A DNA stretch of 64,000 nt, from NCBI RefSeq assembly GCF_011022235.1, contig NZ_JAAIYP010000042.1, positions 146,936-210,935 of the forward strand, in the 5' to 3' direction. The stretch is from Magnetospirillum aberrantis SpK (GTDB lineage: Bacteria > Pseudomonadota > Alphaproteobacteria > Rhodospirillales > Magnetospirillaceae). Within the stretch, counting starts at the first letter, position 1. Every line of letters starts with the position of its first letter. Below are positions 52,745 through 61,970 of this stretch, piece after piece. The translations under genes were made by a program, and so were the position numbers. Below the pieces are notes generated by a model. That model worked only from the letters and a program-made list of their open reading frames with translations. It was not told where the DNA came from and ran no database searches.

Positions 52745-54520
52745 ATGGCGGAATGGGGGAAAGGGACGCGAGCCAGCGTGCGCAGCCTGGGGGCTGCCGC
52801 CGCGTTGGTGGTCTATGTCTTCGCCGGATTGGCCCTGTGGCAGTCCTATGCCGGCGCGGTTGACCGTGCCGAACAGAAAACCCAGGCGTTGGCCCAGGTC
52901 TACGCCGATTTCACCTACCGTGCGCTCGACGCCTACGACCAGATCCTGCTTGACCTTGGCGGTTTCGTCGATGCCGGCATGGCCAAGCCGCTGATGCATG
53001 GCTTCATGAGCCGCAAGAAGGCCTATCACCCGCATCTGCTCAACCTGTTCGTGTTCGACGCCGATGGCGCCATTCGTGTCGGCACCCAGGACCGACCGGC
53101 CGACCTTTCCGACCGCGACTACGTCACCGTGCACCGTGACGACCCGGATGTCGGCCGTTACGTCGGCCGTCCGGCGGTGTCGCGCATCGTGCCGGGGCGG
53201 CGGTTCTTCGCGGTGTCGCGGCGGTTGAATGCCGCCGACGGCACCTTCGCCGGCGTGCTGGCCGCCACCGTCGATCTCAAGGATCTGAGCGGGGCCTTCG
53301 ACACCTTGCGGGAAAGCGCCGAAGGCCAGGACATCGCCATGCTGCTGGCCCATCATGACGGTACGCTGATCGTGCGCTCTCCGGCGGTGGACGATGTGAT
53401 CGGGCGTTCCGTTCCCATCCTTGCCCTGGGCGGTGAACGTGCCCGCACCGTCGAGGCGGTGTCGCCGTTCGATGGCCGCAAGCGGGTCATAACCGTGCGC
53501 CAGGTGCCCCATTATCCGTTGGTGGTGCTGGCCAGCGTGCCCTCGGCTCTGGTGCTTGAGGAATGGATGCGGACGGCGGTGCCGGTGGTCGCGGCCGCGC
53601 TGGCGTTGACCGGAGCCCTGTTGTGGCTGACGTTGCATCTGTTGCGGCAGGTGCGGGCGCGCGAACGCCTGATGGCCGACGTCCAGGCCGCCAAGGATCA
53701 GGCGGAAAAGGCCCTGGCCGACCTGGGACAGGCCCAGGACGCCATCGTGCGCACCGAGAAGCTGGCGGCGTTGGGCGGGCTGGTGGCCGGCATCGCCCAC
53801 GAAATCAACACCCCCGTCGGCAACGCGGTCACCGCCGCCTCTTTCCTGGCCAAGGAAGTGGACGGGCTGGCCGAAGCCTTCGACGGCCAGACGTTGACCG
53901 CGTCGGGCATGAGGTCGTTCCTGGAAAGCGCTGGGGAATCGGTGCGGCTGACGCTGTCCAATTGCGAGCGTGCGGCCGAATTGATCCATGGCTTCAAGCA
54001 GGTTGCGGTGGACCAGACCTCGGGCGAGCGGCGGCGGTTCAACCTGGCGGAATACGTGGCCGAGGTGCTGTTGTCGCTGAAACCCCAGTTCAAACGCACG
54101 CCGCATCGGGTTGACACCTACATTCCCGACGACATCGAGCTGAATTCCTATCCCGGCGCTTTCAGTCAGGTGCTGACCAACCTGATGACCAACTCGCTGA
54201 TGCATGGCTTCGACGACGGCCGTTCCGGGGTCATCGACCTGGCGGCGCGGGTCGAGGGCGACATGCTGGAAATGATCTATTCCGACAACGGCAAGGGCAT
54301 TCCGGTCGAGTTGCAGTCGCAGGTGTTCGAGCCCTTCTTCACCACCCGGCGGGGATCGGGCGGCAGCGGGCTTGGCCTCAACATCATCCACAACATCGTT
54401 CACCGCACGCTGGGCGGCAGCCTGACCCTCGACAGCCAGCAAGGCCGCGGCGTGCACTTCACTTTCCGCTTTCCCTTACACGCGCCCGCCGCCAAGGGAG
54501 CCGAGGACCACGCCCCATGA
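52745..54520 (+). CDS. Sensor histidine kinase with Cache-like periplasmic domain
   Basis: 591 residues. A transmembrane helix near 15-35 and a second near 273-295 enclose a periplasmic region resembling a Cache/PDC sensor (FVFDADGAIRVGTQDRPADLSDRDYVTVHRD). A coiled coil leads to the phosphoacceptor helix LGGLVAGIAHEINTPVGNAVTA, with the His in AHEINTP. NLMTNSLMHGF, DNGKGIP and GSGLGLNIIHNIV form the ATPase domain; the class resembles the HisKA of NtrB-like kinases. The ATG at 52745 follows AGGGGTGGG. Its stop overlaps the next ATG (ATGA), so it surely acts with that response regulator. Confidence 0.9.
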   Translation: MAEWGKGTRASVRSLGAAAALVVYVFAGLALWQSYAGAVDRAEQKTQALAQVYADFTYRALDAYDQILLDLGGFVDAGMAKPLMHGFMSRKKAYHPHLLNLFVFDADGAIRVGTQDRPADLSDRDYVTVHRDDPDVGRYVGRPAVSRIVPGRRFFAVSRRLNAADGTFAGVLAATVDLKDLSGAFDTLRESAEGQDIAMLLAHHDGTLIVRSPAVDDVIGRSVPILALGGERARTVEAVSPFDGRKRVITVRQVPHYPLVVLASVPSALVLEEWMRTAVPVVAAALALTGALLWLTLHLLRQVRARERLMADVQAAKDQAEKALADLGQAQDAIVRTEKLAALGGLVAGIAHEINTPVGNAVTAASFLAKEVDGLAEAFDGQTLTASGMRSFLESAGESVRLTLSNCERAAELIHGFKQVAVDQTSGERRRFNLAEYVAEVLLSLKPQFKRTPHRVDTYIPDDIELNSYPGAFSQVLTNLMTNSLMHGFDDGRSGVIDLAARVEGDMLEMIYSDNGKGIPVELQSQVFEPFFTTRRGSGGSGLGLNIIHNIVHRTLGGSLTLDSQQGRGVHFTFRFPLHAPAAKGAEDHAP

Positions 54521-56070
54521 CGGAAACGTTTCTTTTCGCCAATGAACTTGCCGCACCGGTGGCGGCCGCCGCGGTGCCGGAACGGCGTTGGCCGCTCTTG
54601 ATCGTCGATGACGACCCGGAGGTCCATTCGGTGACCCGGCTGGCCCTGTCCAAAATGCGCTACAAGGGCCGTTCCATCGAGTTCCTGTCGGCTTTCTCGG
54701 CGGCCGAGGCCGAAGAGGTGCTGCGCACCCGGCATGACGTCGCCGTGGTGTTGCTCGACGTGGTGATGGAAAGCGAGGATGCGGGCTTGCGGCTGGTGCG
54801 GCGAATCCGCGATGCCCTGGAAAACCGGGCGGTCCGTATCATCCTGCGCACCGGCCAGCCGGGTCAGGCGCCGGAAGAGCGGGTGATCGTCGATTACGAC
54901 ATCAACGACTACAAGGCCAAGACCGAACTGACGGCCACCAAGCTGTTCACCACCGTCATCGCCAGCTTGCGCGCCTTCGAGGACATCACCGCGCTGGAAA
55001 CCAACCGCCGTGGCCTGCAACAGATCATCGAGACCTCGGATTCGCTGTTCCGTCTGCAAAGCATGGCGCATTTCGCCGCCGGGGTGCTGACCCAGATCGC
55101 CACCTTCATCGGCGTCGAGCCCTCGGGCATCCTGTGTGCCCAGCGCGGCGACCTGGGCGGTGGCGACACCGAGCGCCTGTACGTGCTGGCCGCCGCCGGC
55201 GCCTTCGAGGGCGTGATCAACCATCCGTTGGTCGAGGCGGTGCACGACGCCCGTCTTTATGATCTGGTGGCGCGCAGTCATGCCGAACGGAGCAGCCTGC
55301 ACGAGCCGCATCTGTCGGCGCTGTTCATTCCGGCGGTCAGCGACATGAGCCGCGACGTGGTCGCCTGTGTCGAGACCGAACACCCGCTGGACGACATGAA
55401 CCGGGCCTTGCTCGAGGTGTTCGCCTCGAAATTGTCGGTGGGTTTCGCCAACGTCGATCTGGTCGAACGCCTGCGCGACGCCAACGCCAGCTTGGAAGCC
55501 CGTGTCGCGGAACGGACCCACGAATTGGCTGAAGCCAACGACCAGCTTGAACGCCTTGCCGCCCAGGACCCCCTGACCGGGGCCTATAACCGCCGGCATT
55601 TCCGCGACCTCGCCAGCCGCGCGGTTTCGATCGCCAAGCGGCAGCAGCGGCCGTTGTCGGTGCTGATGATCGATCTCGACCATTTCAAGGCGGTCAACGA
55701 CACCTACGGCCACGCCGCCGGCGACGACGCCTTGCGCGCCCTGGTGGCGGCCTGCGGCCACACCTTGCGGCAAGGCGATATCCTGGCCCGCTATGGCGGC
55801 GAGGAATTCTGCGTGCTGTTACCAGAAACCGCCACCGCCACCGCCGTCCAAGTGGCCGAGCGGTTGCGCCACGCGGTCCAGGCTCTGCGGGTCGAAGGGC
55901 CCGAGGGACCGTTCACGGTCACCGCCAGCATCGGTGTGGCCACATGGGCCGACGAGGAAAACAACATCGAACCGGCGCTGAGCCGTGCCGACCACGCCCT
56001 TTACGAGGCCAAGCGGCAAGGCCGCAACCGCGTCATGGTCGACAGCGCCCTGGTAACGGACGGGGTGTGA
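54517..56070 (+). CDS. Response regulator with DUF3369 and GGDEF domains (diguanylate cyclase)
   Basis: 517 residues. Receiver domain (about 24-140) with DDDPEVH, the phospho-Asp in VVLLDVVMESEDAG and Lys in NDYKAKTEL. A DUF3369 region (about 150-310) follows, then a coiled coil near 320-345. The GGDEF domain (about 350-505) has the intact active site RYGGEEF and an inhibitory RxxD site (RQGD) exactly five residues before it. It probably makes cyclic di-GMP under control of the upstream kinase, with product inhibition. DUF3369 more often precedes other output domains, such as HD-GYP. It overlaps the kinase gene by four bases. Confidence 0.93.
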   Translation: MTETFLFANELAAPVAAAAVPERRWPLLIVDDDPEVHSVTRLALSKMRYKGRSIEFLSAFSAAEAEEVLRTRHDVAVVLLDVVMESEDAGLRLVRRIRDALENRAVRIILRTGQPGQAPEERVIVDYDINDYKAKTELTATKLFTTVIASLRAFEDITALETNRRGLQQIIETSDSLFRLQSMAHFAAGVLTQIATFIGVEPSGILCAQRGDLGGGDTERLYVLAAAGAFEGVINHPLVEAVHDARLYDLVARSHAERSSLHEPHLSALFIPAVSDMSRDVVACVETEHPLDDMNRALLEVFASKLSVGFANVDLVERLRDANASLEARVAERTHELAEANDQLERLAAQDPLTGAYNRRHFRDLASRAVSIAKRQQRPLSVLMIDLDHFKAVNDTYGHAAGDDALRALVAACGHTLRQGDILARYGGEEFCVLLPETATATAVQVAERLRHAVQALRVEGPEGPFTVTASIGVATWADEENNIEPALSRADHALYEAKRQGRNRVMVDSALVTDGV

Positions 56071-56149
56071 GCGTCACGATTGCGGCATGAACCGGGGAAG
56101 AGCCCGTTTTTTGCCGTAATTCCTTGCGAGAACCGAAGCCCGAGGCGGC

Positions 56150-56350
56150 CTATTCGTTGGCCGCCTTGAGTACGGCACGCGCCTCGTGCTCGTCGATCTG
56201 ATGCAAGTCGCCGAGATGAATTTCCCAGTTCTCCACGAATTCCTGGACCGCCAGCGTCAGGCATTCCGCAAGCGGACGGCCGGTTTCGACGGCCAGCGCC
56301 TCGAGCCGGGCCTTGAGCTCGGTGGAAATGGTGACGGACAGGGTTTCCAT
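56150..56350 (-). CDS. Ribbon-helix-helix protein, antitoxin-like, no adjacent toxin
   Basis: 66 residues. METLSVTISTELKARLEALAVETGRPLAECLTLAVQEFVEN is a ribbon-helix-helix DNA-binding domain of the type found in antitoxins such as ParD-like and CopG-like proteins. The short C-terminal tail (HQIDEHEARAVLKAANE) looks like a toxin-binding extension. The ATG at 56350 follows AAGGA. No toxin-sized frame lies next to it; it sits between the GGDEF gene and the PBP gene on the opposite strand, so it appears to be an orphan or a stand-alone repressor. Confidence 0.75.
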   Translation of the reverse strand: METLSVTISTELKARLEALAVETGRPLAECLTLAVQEFVENWEIHLGDLHQIDEHEARAVLKAANE

Positions 56351-56455
56351 GGATGCGTCCTTGTGTCTGCCCAATGGGCGGAAGGGCAACAGTCTACATC
56401 CATTGACCCGTCCTTGCCAGTTCCGACAGACCCGGTCGTCATGCTAGAAACCTCC

Positions 56456-58639
56456 ATGCCCGACCGCAGCCCCCCACCGCGCCGCCCGACGCTATCGCTT
56501 GAGATCGATCCCGCCGACCGTCTGTTGTCCAGCGGTGATCGCCCGTTCCGTGCCGCCCGTGACGACGACCGGCTGACAGCCGATGCCCGCGACAACGACG
56601 ACCGGCCGGCGCCGCCGCGTGTGCGCAAGCCGCGCCGGACCCCGCGCAACAAAGGCGGCGGTGGCGGCGGCAAGAAGACCGGAACCGACCGCAAGTGGTT
56701 GAAACGGTTGCTTCTGATCGGCCTGACCCTGGTCATCTGGGTCGGCATCGGTCTGGCCGCTTTGGTGGCCTATTACGCCGTCGATCTGCCCGACATCGAC
56801 AAGATGACCGCCACCACCAGACGGCCCAGCGTGGTCTTCCTTTCGGCCGAGGGGGAAACCTTCGCGGCCTATGGCGACATCTACGGCCAGCCCCTCGACC
56901 TCAAGGAAATGGCCCCGGCCATTCCCCAGGCGGTGATGGCCACCGAGGATCGCCGCTTCTTCAGTCATTTCGGCATCGACCTGTGGGGCCTGGGCCGGGC
57001 CATGGTCGCCAATCTGCGGGCCGGCCATGTGGTCCAGGGCGGTTCCACCATCACCCAGCAATTGGCCAAGAACCTGTTCCTCAAGCCTGACCGCACGCTG
57101 AAGCGCAAGGTTCAGGAATTGTTGATGGCGCTGTGGCTGGAACAGCGTTTCAGCAAGGAACAATTGCTGACGCTCTATCTCAACCGGGTTTATCTCGGTT
57201 CCGGTACGTTCGGCGTGGACGCGGCGGCCAAGCGTTATTTCGATGTTTCCGCCCGCAATGTCAGCCTGTATCAGGCCGCCGTCATCGCCGGATTGTTGAA
57301 GGCGCCCAGCCGCTATTCGCCGCTCAACGATCCCGACGCCAGCCACAAGCGCACCGTCGACGTGCTGCAAAACATGGTCGAGGCCGGCTATGTCGATCAG
57401 CGCACCGCCGATCTGGCGGCGTTGAACGGCGCGGCGCAGATCCGCCGCCCGCCGCCCGCCGGGCGTTACTTCGCCGACTGGCTGATGGCCCACATGGACG
57501 AGATGTCCGAAGTGCAGGGCAAGGACGTGGTGGTCCGCACCACCTTGGATCTGGGCCTGCAACGCAAGGTCGAGGCGGAACTGAAGGCGTTGCTGGCCGA
57601 CAAGGGCGCCAAGGCCAAGGTCAGCCAGGGCGCGGTGGTGGTGCTGAGCCCGGACGGCGCGGTGCGGGCCATGGCCGGCGGGCGCGATTACGACGACAGC
57701 CAATTCAATCGGGCGACGCAGGGCCTGCGCCAGCCCGGCTCGGCGTTCAAGCCGTTCGTCTATCTGGCGGCCATGGAACGCGGGCTGACGCCGTGGGACG
57801 TGTTCGACGACGCCCCCATCAAGTTGGGCAACTGGAAACCCGGCAATTACAACGGCAAGTACGAAGGCCCGGTGTCGCTGCGTCACGCCTTCGCCCATTC
57901 CACCAACACCGTCGCCGTGCGGCTGATCGAGGAAGTGGGGCCGGCCCGCGTCATTTCCCAGGCCCACAAGATGGGGATCACCTCGGAACTTCGCAGCGAC
58001 GCCTCGCTGGCGCTCGGCACCTCGGAAACCAGCCTGTTGGACCTGACCACCGCCTACGCGCCGTTCGCCAATGGTGGCGAGGGGGTGACCGCCTATGGTG
58101 TCGACATGGTGACCGACCCCCAGGGCAAGATGCTGTGGCGGCGCCAGGGTGGCGGTTTCGGGCCGATCATGTCGCCCACCGCGCTGGCCTACATGCACGA
58201 CATGATGCAGGCGGTGCTGAGCGAGGGCACCGGCAAGGCGGCGCGTCTTGACCGCCCGGCCGGCGCCAAGACCGGCACCACCCAGGATTATCGGGACGCC
58301 TGGTTCCTGGGTTACACCGCCGATTACGTCACCGGCGTGTGGCTGGGCAACGACGACCAGCGCAACGAGATGAAGAAGGTGACCGGCGGCGGTCTGCCGG
58401 CGCAATTGTGGAAGACGGTGATGGTCGCCGCCCACAAGGGCTTGCCGGCGCGCCGTCTGCCCACCCCGGAACTGGAGGCGCCGGCCCCGGCCGGCAACGC
58501 CCCGGTGGTGCTGGAAGGACCTGGCTCGATCGCCGCCGAACGCGGTGCCTTCGATGGCGGCGAGGGCGAAGGCGACGACGTCATCCACGACGCCGGCCGG
58601 GCGCTGGACGGTTTGTTCAACTCGCTGTTCGGACGCTAG
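56456..58639 (+). CDS. Class A penicillin-binding protein (PBP1A-type)
   Basis: About 727 residues. A long basic, Pro/Gly-rich cytoplasmic tail (1-85) precedes the transmembrane helix near 85-108. The glycosyltransferase domain has the catalytic Glu in ATEDRRFFSHFGID and the GGSTITQQLAKNLFL motif. The transpeptidase has SAFK (Ser nucleophile), STN in HSTNTVAV and KTGTT. It polymerises and cross-links peptidoglycan. The ATG at 56456 is chosen; an ATG at 56441 would add five residues and lacks a ribosome-binding site. It is followed 3 bp later by the DUF1275 gene. Confidence 0.95.
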   Translation: MPDRSPPPRRPTLSLEIDPADRLLSSGDRPFRAARDDDRLTADARDNDDRPAPPRVRKPRRTPRNKGGGGGGKKTGTDRKWLKRLLLIGLTLVIWVGIGLAALVAYYAVDLPDIDKMTATTRRPSVVFLSAEGETFAAYGDIYGQPLDLKEMAPAIPQAVMATEDRRFFSHFGIDLWGLGRAMVANLRAGHVVQGGSTITQQLAKNLFLKPDRTLKRKVQELLMALWLEQRFSKEQLLTLYLNRVYLGSGTFGVDAAAKRYFDVSARNVSLYQAAVIAGLLKAPSRYSPLNDPDASHKRTVDVLQNMVEAGYVDQRTADLAALNGAAQIRRPPPAGRYFADWLMAHMDEMSEVQGKDVVVRTTLDLGLQRKVEAELKALLADKGAKAKVSQGAVVVLSPDGAVRAMAGGRDYDDSQFNRATQGLRQPGSAFKPFVYLAAMERGLTPWDVFDDAPIKLGNWKPGNYNGKYEGPVSLRHAFAHSTNTVAVRLIEEVGPARVISQAHKMGITSELRSDASLALGTSETSLLDLTTAYAPFANGGEGVTAYGVDMVTDPQGKMLWRRQGGGFGPIMSPTALAYMHDMMQAVLSEGTGKAARLDRPAGAKTGTTQDYRDAWFLGYTADYVTGVWLGNDDQRNEMKKVTGGGLPAQLWKTVMVAAHKGLPARRLPTPELEAPAPAGNAPVVLEGPGSIAAERGAFDGGEGEGDDVIHDAGRALDGLFNSLFGR

Positions 58640-58642
58640 GCC

Positions 58643-59416
58643 GTGCCGCTCGGCTTTCTGCGTCGCCTGAGCGGAGACCGCCGCAGCACCGCCGCCAACC
58701 GTCATCTTGGCCTGTCGCTGGCCTTCGTCGCCGGAGCCATGAACGCCGGCGGCTTTCTGGCGGTGGCGCAATACACCTCGCACATGACCGGAATCGTGTC
58801 GTCCATCGCCGACAATCTGGCGGTAAACAACCTGCGGCTGGTGCTGGTGGGCCTGGGATCGGTGGTGGCGTTCGTGGCCGGCGCCGCCTATTCCGCCATT
58901 CTGATCAATTGGGGGCGCCATCACCGCACCCATTCACGCTATGCCTATCCGCTGTTGTGGGAAGCCGGGTTGTTGCTGGTGTTCGGCCTGATGGGCGGCA
59001 CGCTGGAACTGAAAAGCGGTTTCATCTCCATCACCGTCATGCTGTTGTGCTTTCTGATGGGGCTCCAGAACGCCATCATCTCGAAGATTTCCAACGCCGA
59101 GATCCGCACCACCCACATGACCGGCATCGTCACCGACATCGGCATCGAGCTGGGCAAGATGGTCTATCTGAATTCGCAAAAGGAGTCGCTGCGTTACCAG
59201 CCGGTGCATGCCAACTGGCGGCGTCTGGGCCTGCTGGTGTCGCTGTTGGCGGCGTTTTCCGCCGGCGGGCTGGCCGGGGCGCTGGGCTTCAAGTACCTGG
59301 GTTATGTCTCGACGGTGCCGTTGGCGGTGTTGCTGATCGTGCTGGCCATCGTGCCCGTGGTGGACGACGTGCGGACCCGGACCCGCCTGTTGCTGCGCGA
59401 CCGCCGCCGCCATTGA
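58643..59416 (+). CDS. DUF1275 (YoaK family) membrane protein
   Basis: 257 residues with about six hydrophobic helices. LSLAFVAGAMNAGGFLAVAQYTSHMTG and LMGLQNAIISKISNAEIRTTHMTGIVTDIG are the two conserved TSHMTG/TTHMTG blocks of the family. It is an inner-membrane protein of unknown function. The start is GTG at 58643, 3 bp after the PBP stop, so the pair is likely co-transcribed. It is convergent with the YgjP-like gene (3-bp gap). Confidence 0.88.
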   Translation: MPLGFLRRLSGDRRSTAANRHLGLSLAFVAGAMNAGGFLAVAQYTSHMTGIVSSIADNLAVNNLRLVLVGLGSVVAFVAGAAYSAILINWGRHHRTHSRYAYPLLWEAGLLLVFGLMGGTLELKSGFISITVMLLCFLMGLQNAIISKISNAEIRTTHMTGIVTDIGIELGKMVYLNSQKESLRYQPVHANWRRLGLLVSLLAAFSAGGLAGALGFKYLGYVSTVPLAVLLIVLAIVPVVDDVRTRTRLLLRDRRRH

Positions 59417-59419
59417 CCT

Positions 59420-60118
59420 TCACGGCACTTGAAAGCGGTGCAGGCCGGCGCCGTTGCCCTTGAGCCAGCGGCGCGGGCCGCGCGGGTCGCCCACCAGGCT
59501 TTCCACCACCGCCCAGAACGCCGGGGAATGGTTCATCTGTTCCAGATGCGCCACCTCGTGCGCCACCACATAATCGAGAACCTGTTCCGGGGCCAAGACA
59601 AGCCGCCAGGAAAACGCCAGATCGCCGGTGGACGAACACGATCCCCAACGGGAACGGGTGTCCTTGAGGCTGACGCGGCCCGGCTTGCGGCCCAATTGTC
59701 CGGCCATGGCGTGGGCACGCGGCACGATCAGCCGCCGCGCCTCGGCCTTCAGGAAGTCGGCCACCCGGCGGCCCACATGCTCGGGCAGGCCGGAAACCAG
59801 GATCTCGCCGCCTTCCACCCATACGCCGCGCCGGGCGCCGGGCACATGGCGCACCGCATGCGGCACCCCCAAAAGCGGCACGGCGGCGCCGTCGGTCAAG
59901 GCGACGGTTTGCGGCAACCGTGCCAGCCGTTCCGCCAGCCACACCCGATGTGCCGCCAGGAAGCGTTCTGCCTCGGCCAGCCGGGCCTTGGCCGGCAGCA
60001 TCAGCACCGCCCCGCGTACCGGGTCCACCCGCAGGGACAGACGGCGGGCCAGGGCCGAGCGCTTGACGGCCACCGTGACCACACGGCCGCCGAGATCCAG
60101 GGAAAGGGTGTCGGCCAC
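59420..60118 (-). CDS. YgjP-like zinc metallopeptidase (DUF45)
   Basis: 232 residues. HEVAH at 187-191 is the HExxH zinc motif, and His197 in NHSPAFW supplies a third ligand. SLKDTRSRWGSCSSTGDLAFSWRLVLAP is the strongly conserved block before it. It is a cytosolic M48-related putative peptidase; the cellular substrate is unknown. The start is GTG at 60118. It lies 8 bp downstream of the YcgN-like gene, so both may be translated from one transcript. Confidence 0.9.
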   Translation of the reverse strand: MADTLSLDLGGRVVTVAVKRSALARRLSLRVDPVRGAVLMLPAKARLAEAERFLAAHRVWLAERLARLPQTVALTDGAAVPLLGVPHAVRHVPGARRGVWVEGGEILVSGLPEHVGRRVADFLKAEARRLIVPRAHAMAGQLGRKPGRVSLKDTRSRWGSCSSTGDLAFSWRLVLAPEQVLDYVVAHEVAHLEQMNHSPAFWAVVESLVGDPRGPRRWLKGNGAGLHRFQVP

Positions 60119-60126
60119 CGGACCCC

Positions 60127-60522
60127 TCAGGCCGGCCAGTCGACGATGTGGTGGTCCAACGGACCGGCCCGGTTCTCGGTGATCGCCCGGCCGCGCACCG
60201 AGACCCCGGCCTGGTGCACGGTGTCGGGGTCACCCGACACCAGGGGATGCCACCATTCCAGCTCCTTGCCCTCGGCCAACAGGCGATAGGCGCAGGTCGA
60301 GGGCAGCCAGCGCAGGCCACCCGCCGCCTCGGGCGTCAACTGCACGCAATCGGGCACGAAGGCGCGGCGGGTGTCGTAGTTCTTGCACTGGCAGGTGTGC
60401 AGGTTCAGCAACCGGCACGCCACGTTGGTATAGGCGATCTCGCCCGTGTCCTCGTCCTCGAGCTTATGCAGGCAGCACTTGCCGCAGCCGTCACACAGGC
60501 TTTCCCATTCCGTGGCGCTCAT
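60127..60522 (-). CDS. YcgN-like Cys-cluster protein (UPF0260)
   Basis: 131 residues. [23 protein letters not shown] and [23 protein letters not shown] hold eight or more conserved Cys, probably a metal or Fe-S site. [19 protein letters not shown] matches the E. coli YcgN sequence closely. The biochemical role is unknown. The ATG at 60522 begins [10 protein letters not shown]; another ATG at 60531 would add three residues. Its 5' end overlaps the phaZ 3' end by 32-41 bp in a different frame. Confidence 0.9.
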   Translation of the reverse strand: MSATEWESLCDGCGKCCLHKLEDEDTGEIAYTNVACRLLNLHTCQCKNYDTRRAFVPDCVQLTPEAAGGLRWLPSTCAYRLLAEGKELEWWHPLVSGDPDTVHQAGVSVRGRAITENRAGPLDHHIVDWPA

Positions 60523-61774
60523 GCAGTTCATGGGCTTCGTCCGCCAGAACGGTGAGCTTGTCGTGGGTGCGGATGAACTCTCGGACATGGGGATAGATTT
60601 CCTCGCGCCAGCGGCGGCCGTTGAAAACGCCGTAATGGCCGACCTTGGGCGCCAGAAGGTGCCTGCGCATGGTCTCGGGCAGGTTGGAACACATCTTGTG
60701 CGCGGCCTCGGTCTGGCCGACGCCGGTAATATCATCCTTTTCGCCTTCGATGGTCATCAAAGCGGTGTGACGGATCAAAGAGGGATCGACGGCCCGGCCG
60801 CGGCTTTTCATCCGCCCCTCGGGCAGGTGATGCTCGATGAACACGGTCTTCAGCGTCTGGAGATAGTAATCGGCCGGCAGATCCATCACCGCCAGATACT
60901 CGTCATAGAAATCGCGGTGCTTTTCCGCCGAATCGCCGTCGCCGCGCACCATGTTCTCGAAAAGCTTCAGGTGTTCGCCCACGTGGCGTTCGGGATTGAG
61001 GCTCATGAAGCCCTGAAGCTGAAGAAAGCCGGGATAGACGCGACGGCCGCGCCCTTCGTGGACGAAGGGAACGGTGTTGATGACATGGGTCTCGAACCAC
61101 GACAGCGGCCGTTCGGTCGCCACCTGGTTGACCTTGGTGGGGTTGATGCGGGTGTCCATCGGCCCGCCCATCAGGGTCATCGAGCTGGGTTGGCGCGGGT
61201 CGTGGTTGGCGGCCATCAGCGACACCGCCGCCATCACCGGGATCGAGGGCTGGCACACCGCCAGGACATGGGTATCGGCGCCCAGGAAATGCAACAGCTC
61301 GATCACGTACTCGATGTAGTCGTCGAGCGTGAAGGGGCCTTCCGACATGGGCACGTCACGGGCGTCGATCCAGTCGGTGATGTAGACGTCGTGGTCGGGC
61401 AGCATGGTCTCGACCGTACCGCGCAACAGCGTGGCGTAATGCCCCGACATGGGCGCCACCACCAGCACGCGGGGATCGCGGCGATCGGTCTGACGCTGGA
61501 AGTGCAGGAGGTCGCAGAACGGCTTCTGATAGACCACCATCTCGCGCACCGGAACCTCGGCGCCGTCAATGGTGGTGCTGAACAGGTTGAATTGCGGCTT
61601 GGCGTAACGCCGGGTGGTGCGCTCCAGAAGCTCGGCCCCGGCGGCGACCGCTCGGCCCAGGGTGGTATGGGACACCGGCATCCACGGATTGCTGAAGGTG
61701 GTGCGAAGCGCCTCGGCCCACATGCGGGTGGGACCAAGAACGGCGTGCTGAAACTCATGCAGGTGATAGAGCAT
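60491..61774 (-). CDS. phaZ: Intracellular polyhydroxybutyrate depolymerase
   Basis: 427 residues. The catalytic Cys174 lies in the lipase-like box [10 protein letters not shown], where intracellular PhaZ enzymes have Cys instead of Ser. [29 protein letters not shown] and [12 protein letters not shown] are family blocks, and the C-terminal [21 protein letters not shown] carries the His. It breaks down stored PHB granules in the cytosol. The ATG at 61774 is preceded by a GGAAGGGAAAC ribosome-binding site. cobB lies upstream on the same strand across a 196-bp gap with a probable promoter. Confidence 0.94.
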   Translation of the reverse strand: MLYHLHEFQHAVLGPTRMWAEALRTTFSNPWMPVSHTTLGRAVAAGAELLERTTRRYAKPQFNLFSTTIDGAEVPVREMVVYQKPFCDLLHFQRQTDRRDPRVLVVAPMSGHYATLLRGTVETMLPDHDVYITDWIDARDVPMSEGPFTLDDYIEYVIELLHFLGADTHVLAVCQPSIPVMAAVSLMAANHDPRQPSSMTLMGGPMDTRINPTKVNQVATERPLSWFETHVINTVPFVHEGRGRRVYPGFLQLQGFMSLNPERHVGEHLKLFENMVRGDGDSAEKHRDFYDEYLAVMDLPADYYLQTLKTVFIEHHLPEGRMKSRGRAVDPSLIRHTALMTIEGEKDDITGVGQTEAAHKMCSNLPETMRRHLLAPKVGHYGVFNGRRWREEIYPHVREFIRTHDKLTVLADEAHELHERHGMGKPV

Positions 61775-61814
61775 CGAACCAGTTTCCCTTCCCATGAGGT
61801 CGCCACGGATAGTT

Positions 61815-61844
61815 TTGTTACCCAAAATGGCACCACGTTGGCAA
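61815..61844 (-). promoter_or_regulatory. Possible phaZ promoter
   Basis: On the minus strand TTGCCA (61839-61844) and TAACAA (61815-61820) are 18 bp apart. The stretch just upstream of the -35 is very AT-rich for this genome (61845-61861), like an UP element. Prediction only. Confidence 0.35.
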
Positions 61845-61951
61845 TAAAATTATCATTTTAAGGAACATGGTCAAGGCACATTTTGCGCCGCACCGTTTGT
61901 TGCGGTGCAGTACGACATGAGAGATGGCAAGGATTTTTGCGGTTTCAAGCG

Positions 61952-61968
61952 TTGCTGCGGCGCAGCAA
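61952..61968. promoter_or_regulatory. Palindrome TTGCTGC-GGC-GCAGCAA, possible PhaR site or cobB 3' hairpin
   Basis: Perfect 7-bp arms with a 3-bp centre, containing CTGC-N3-GCAG, the TGC-rich core reported for the PHB regulator PhaR of Paracoccus. A weaker TTGCGGTGCAG lies 40 bp nearer phaZ (61900-61911). The palindrome is also 2 bp past the cobB stop, so it could simply be an mRNA hairpin. Confidence 0.4.
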
Positions 61969-61970
61969 TG

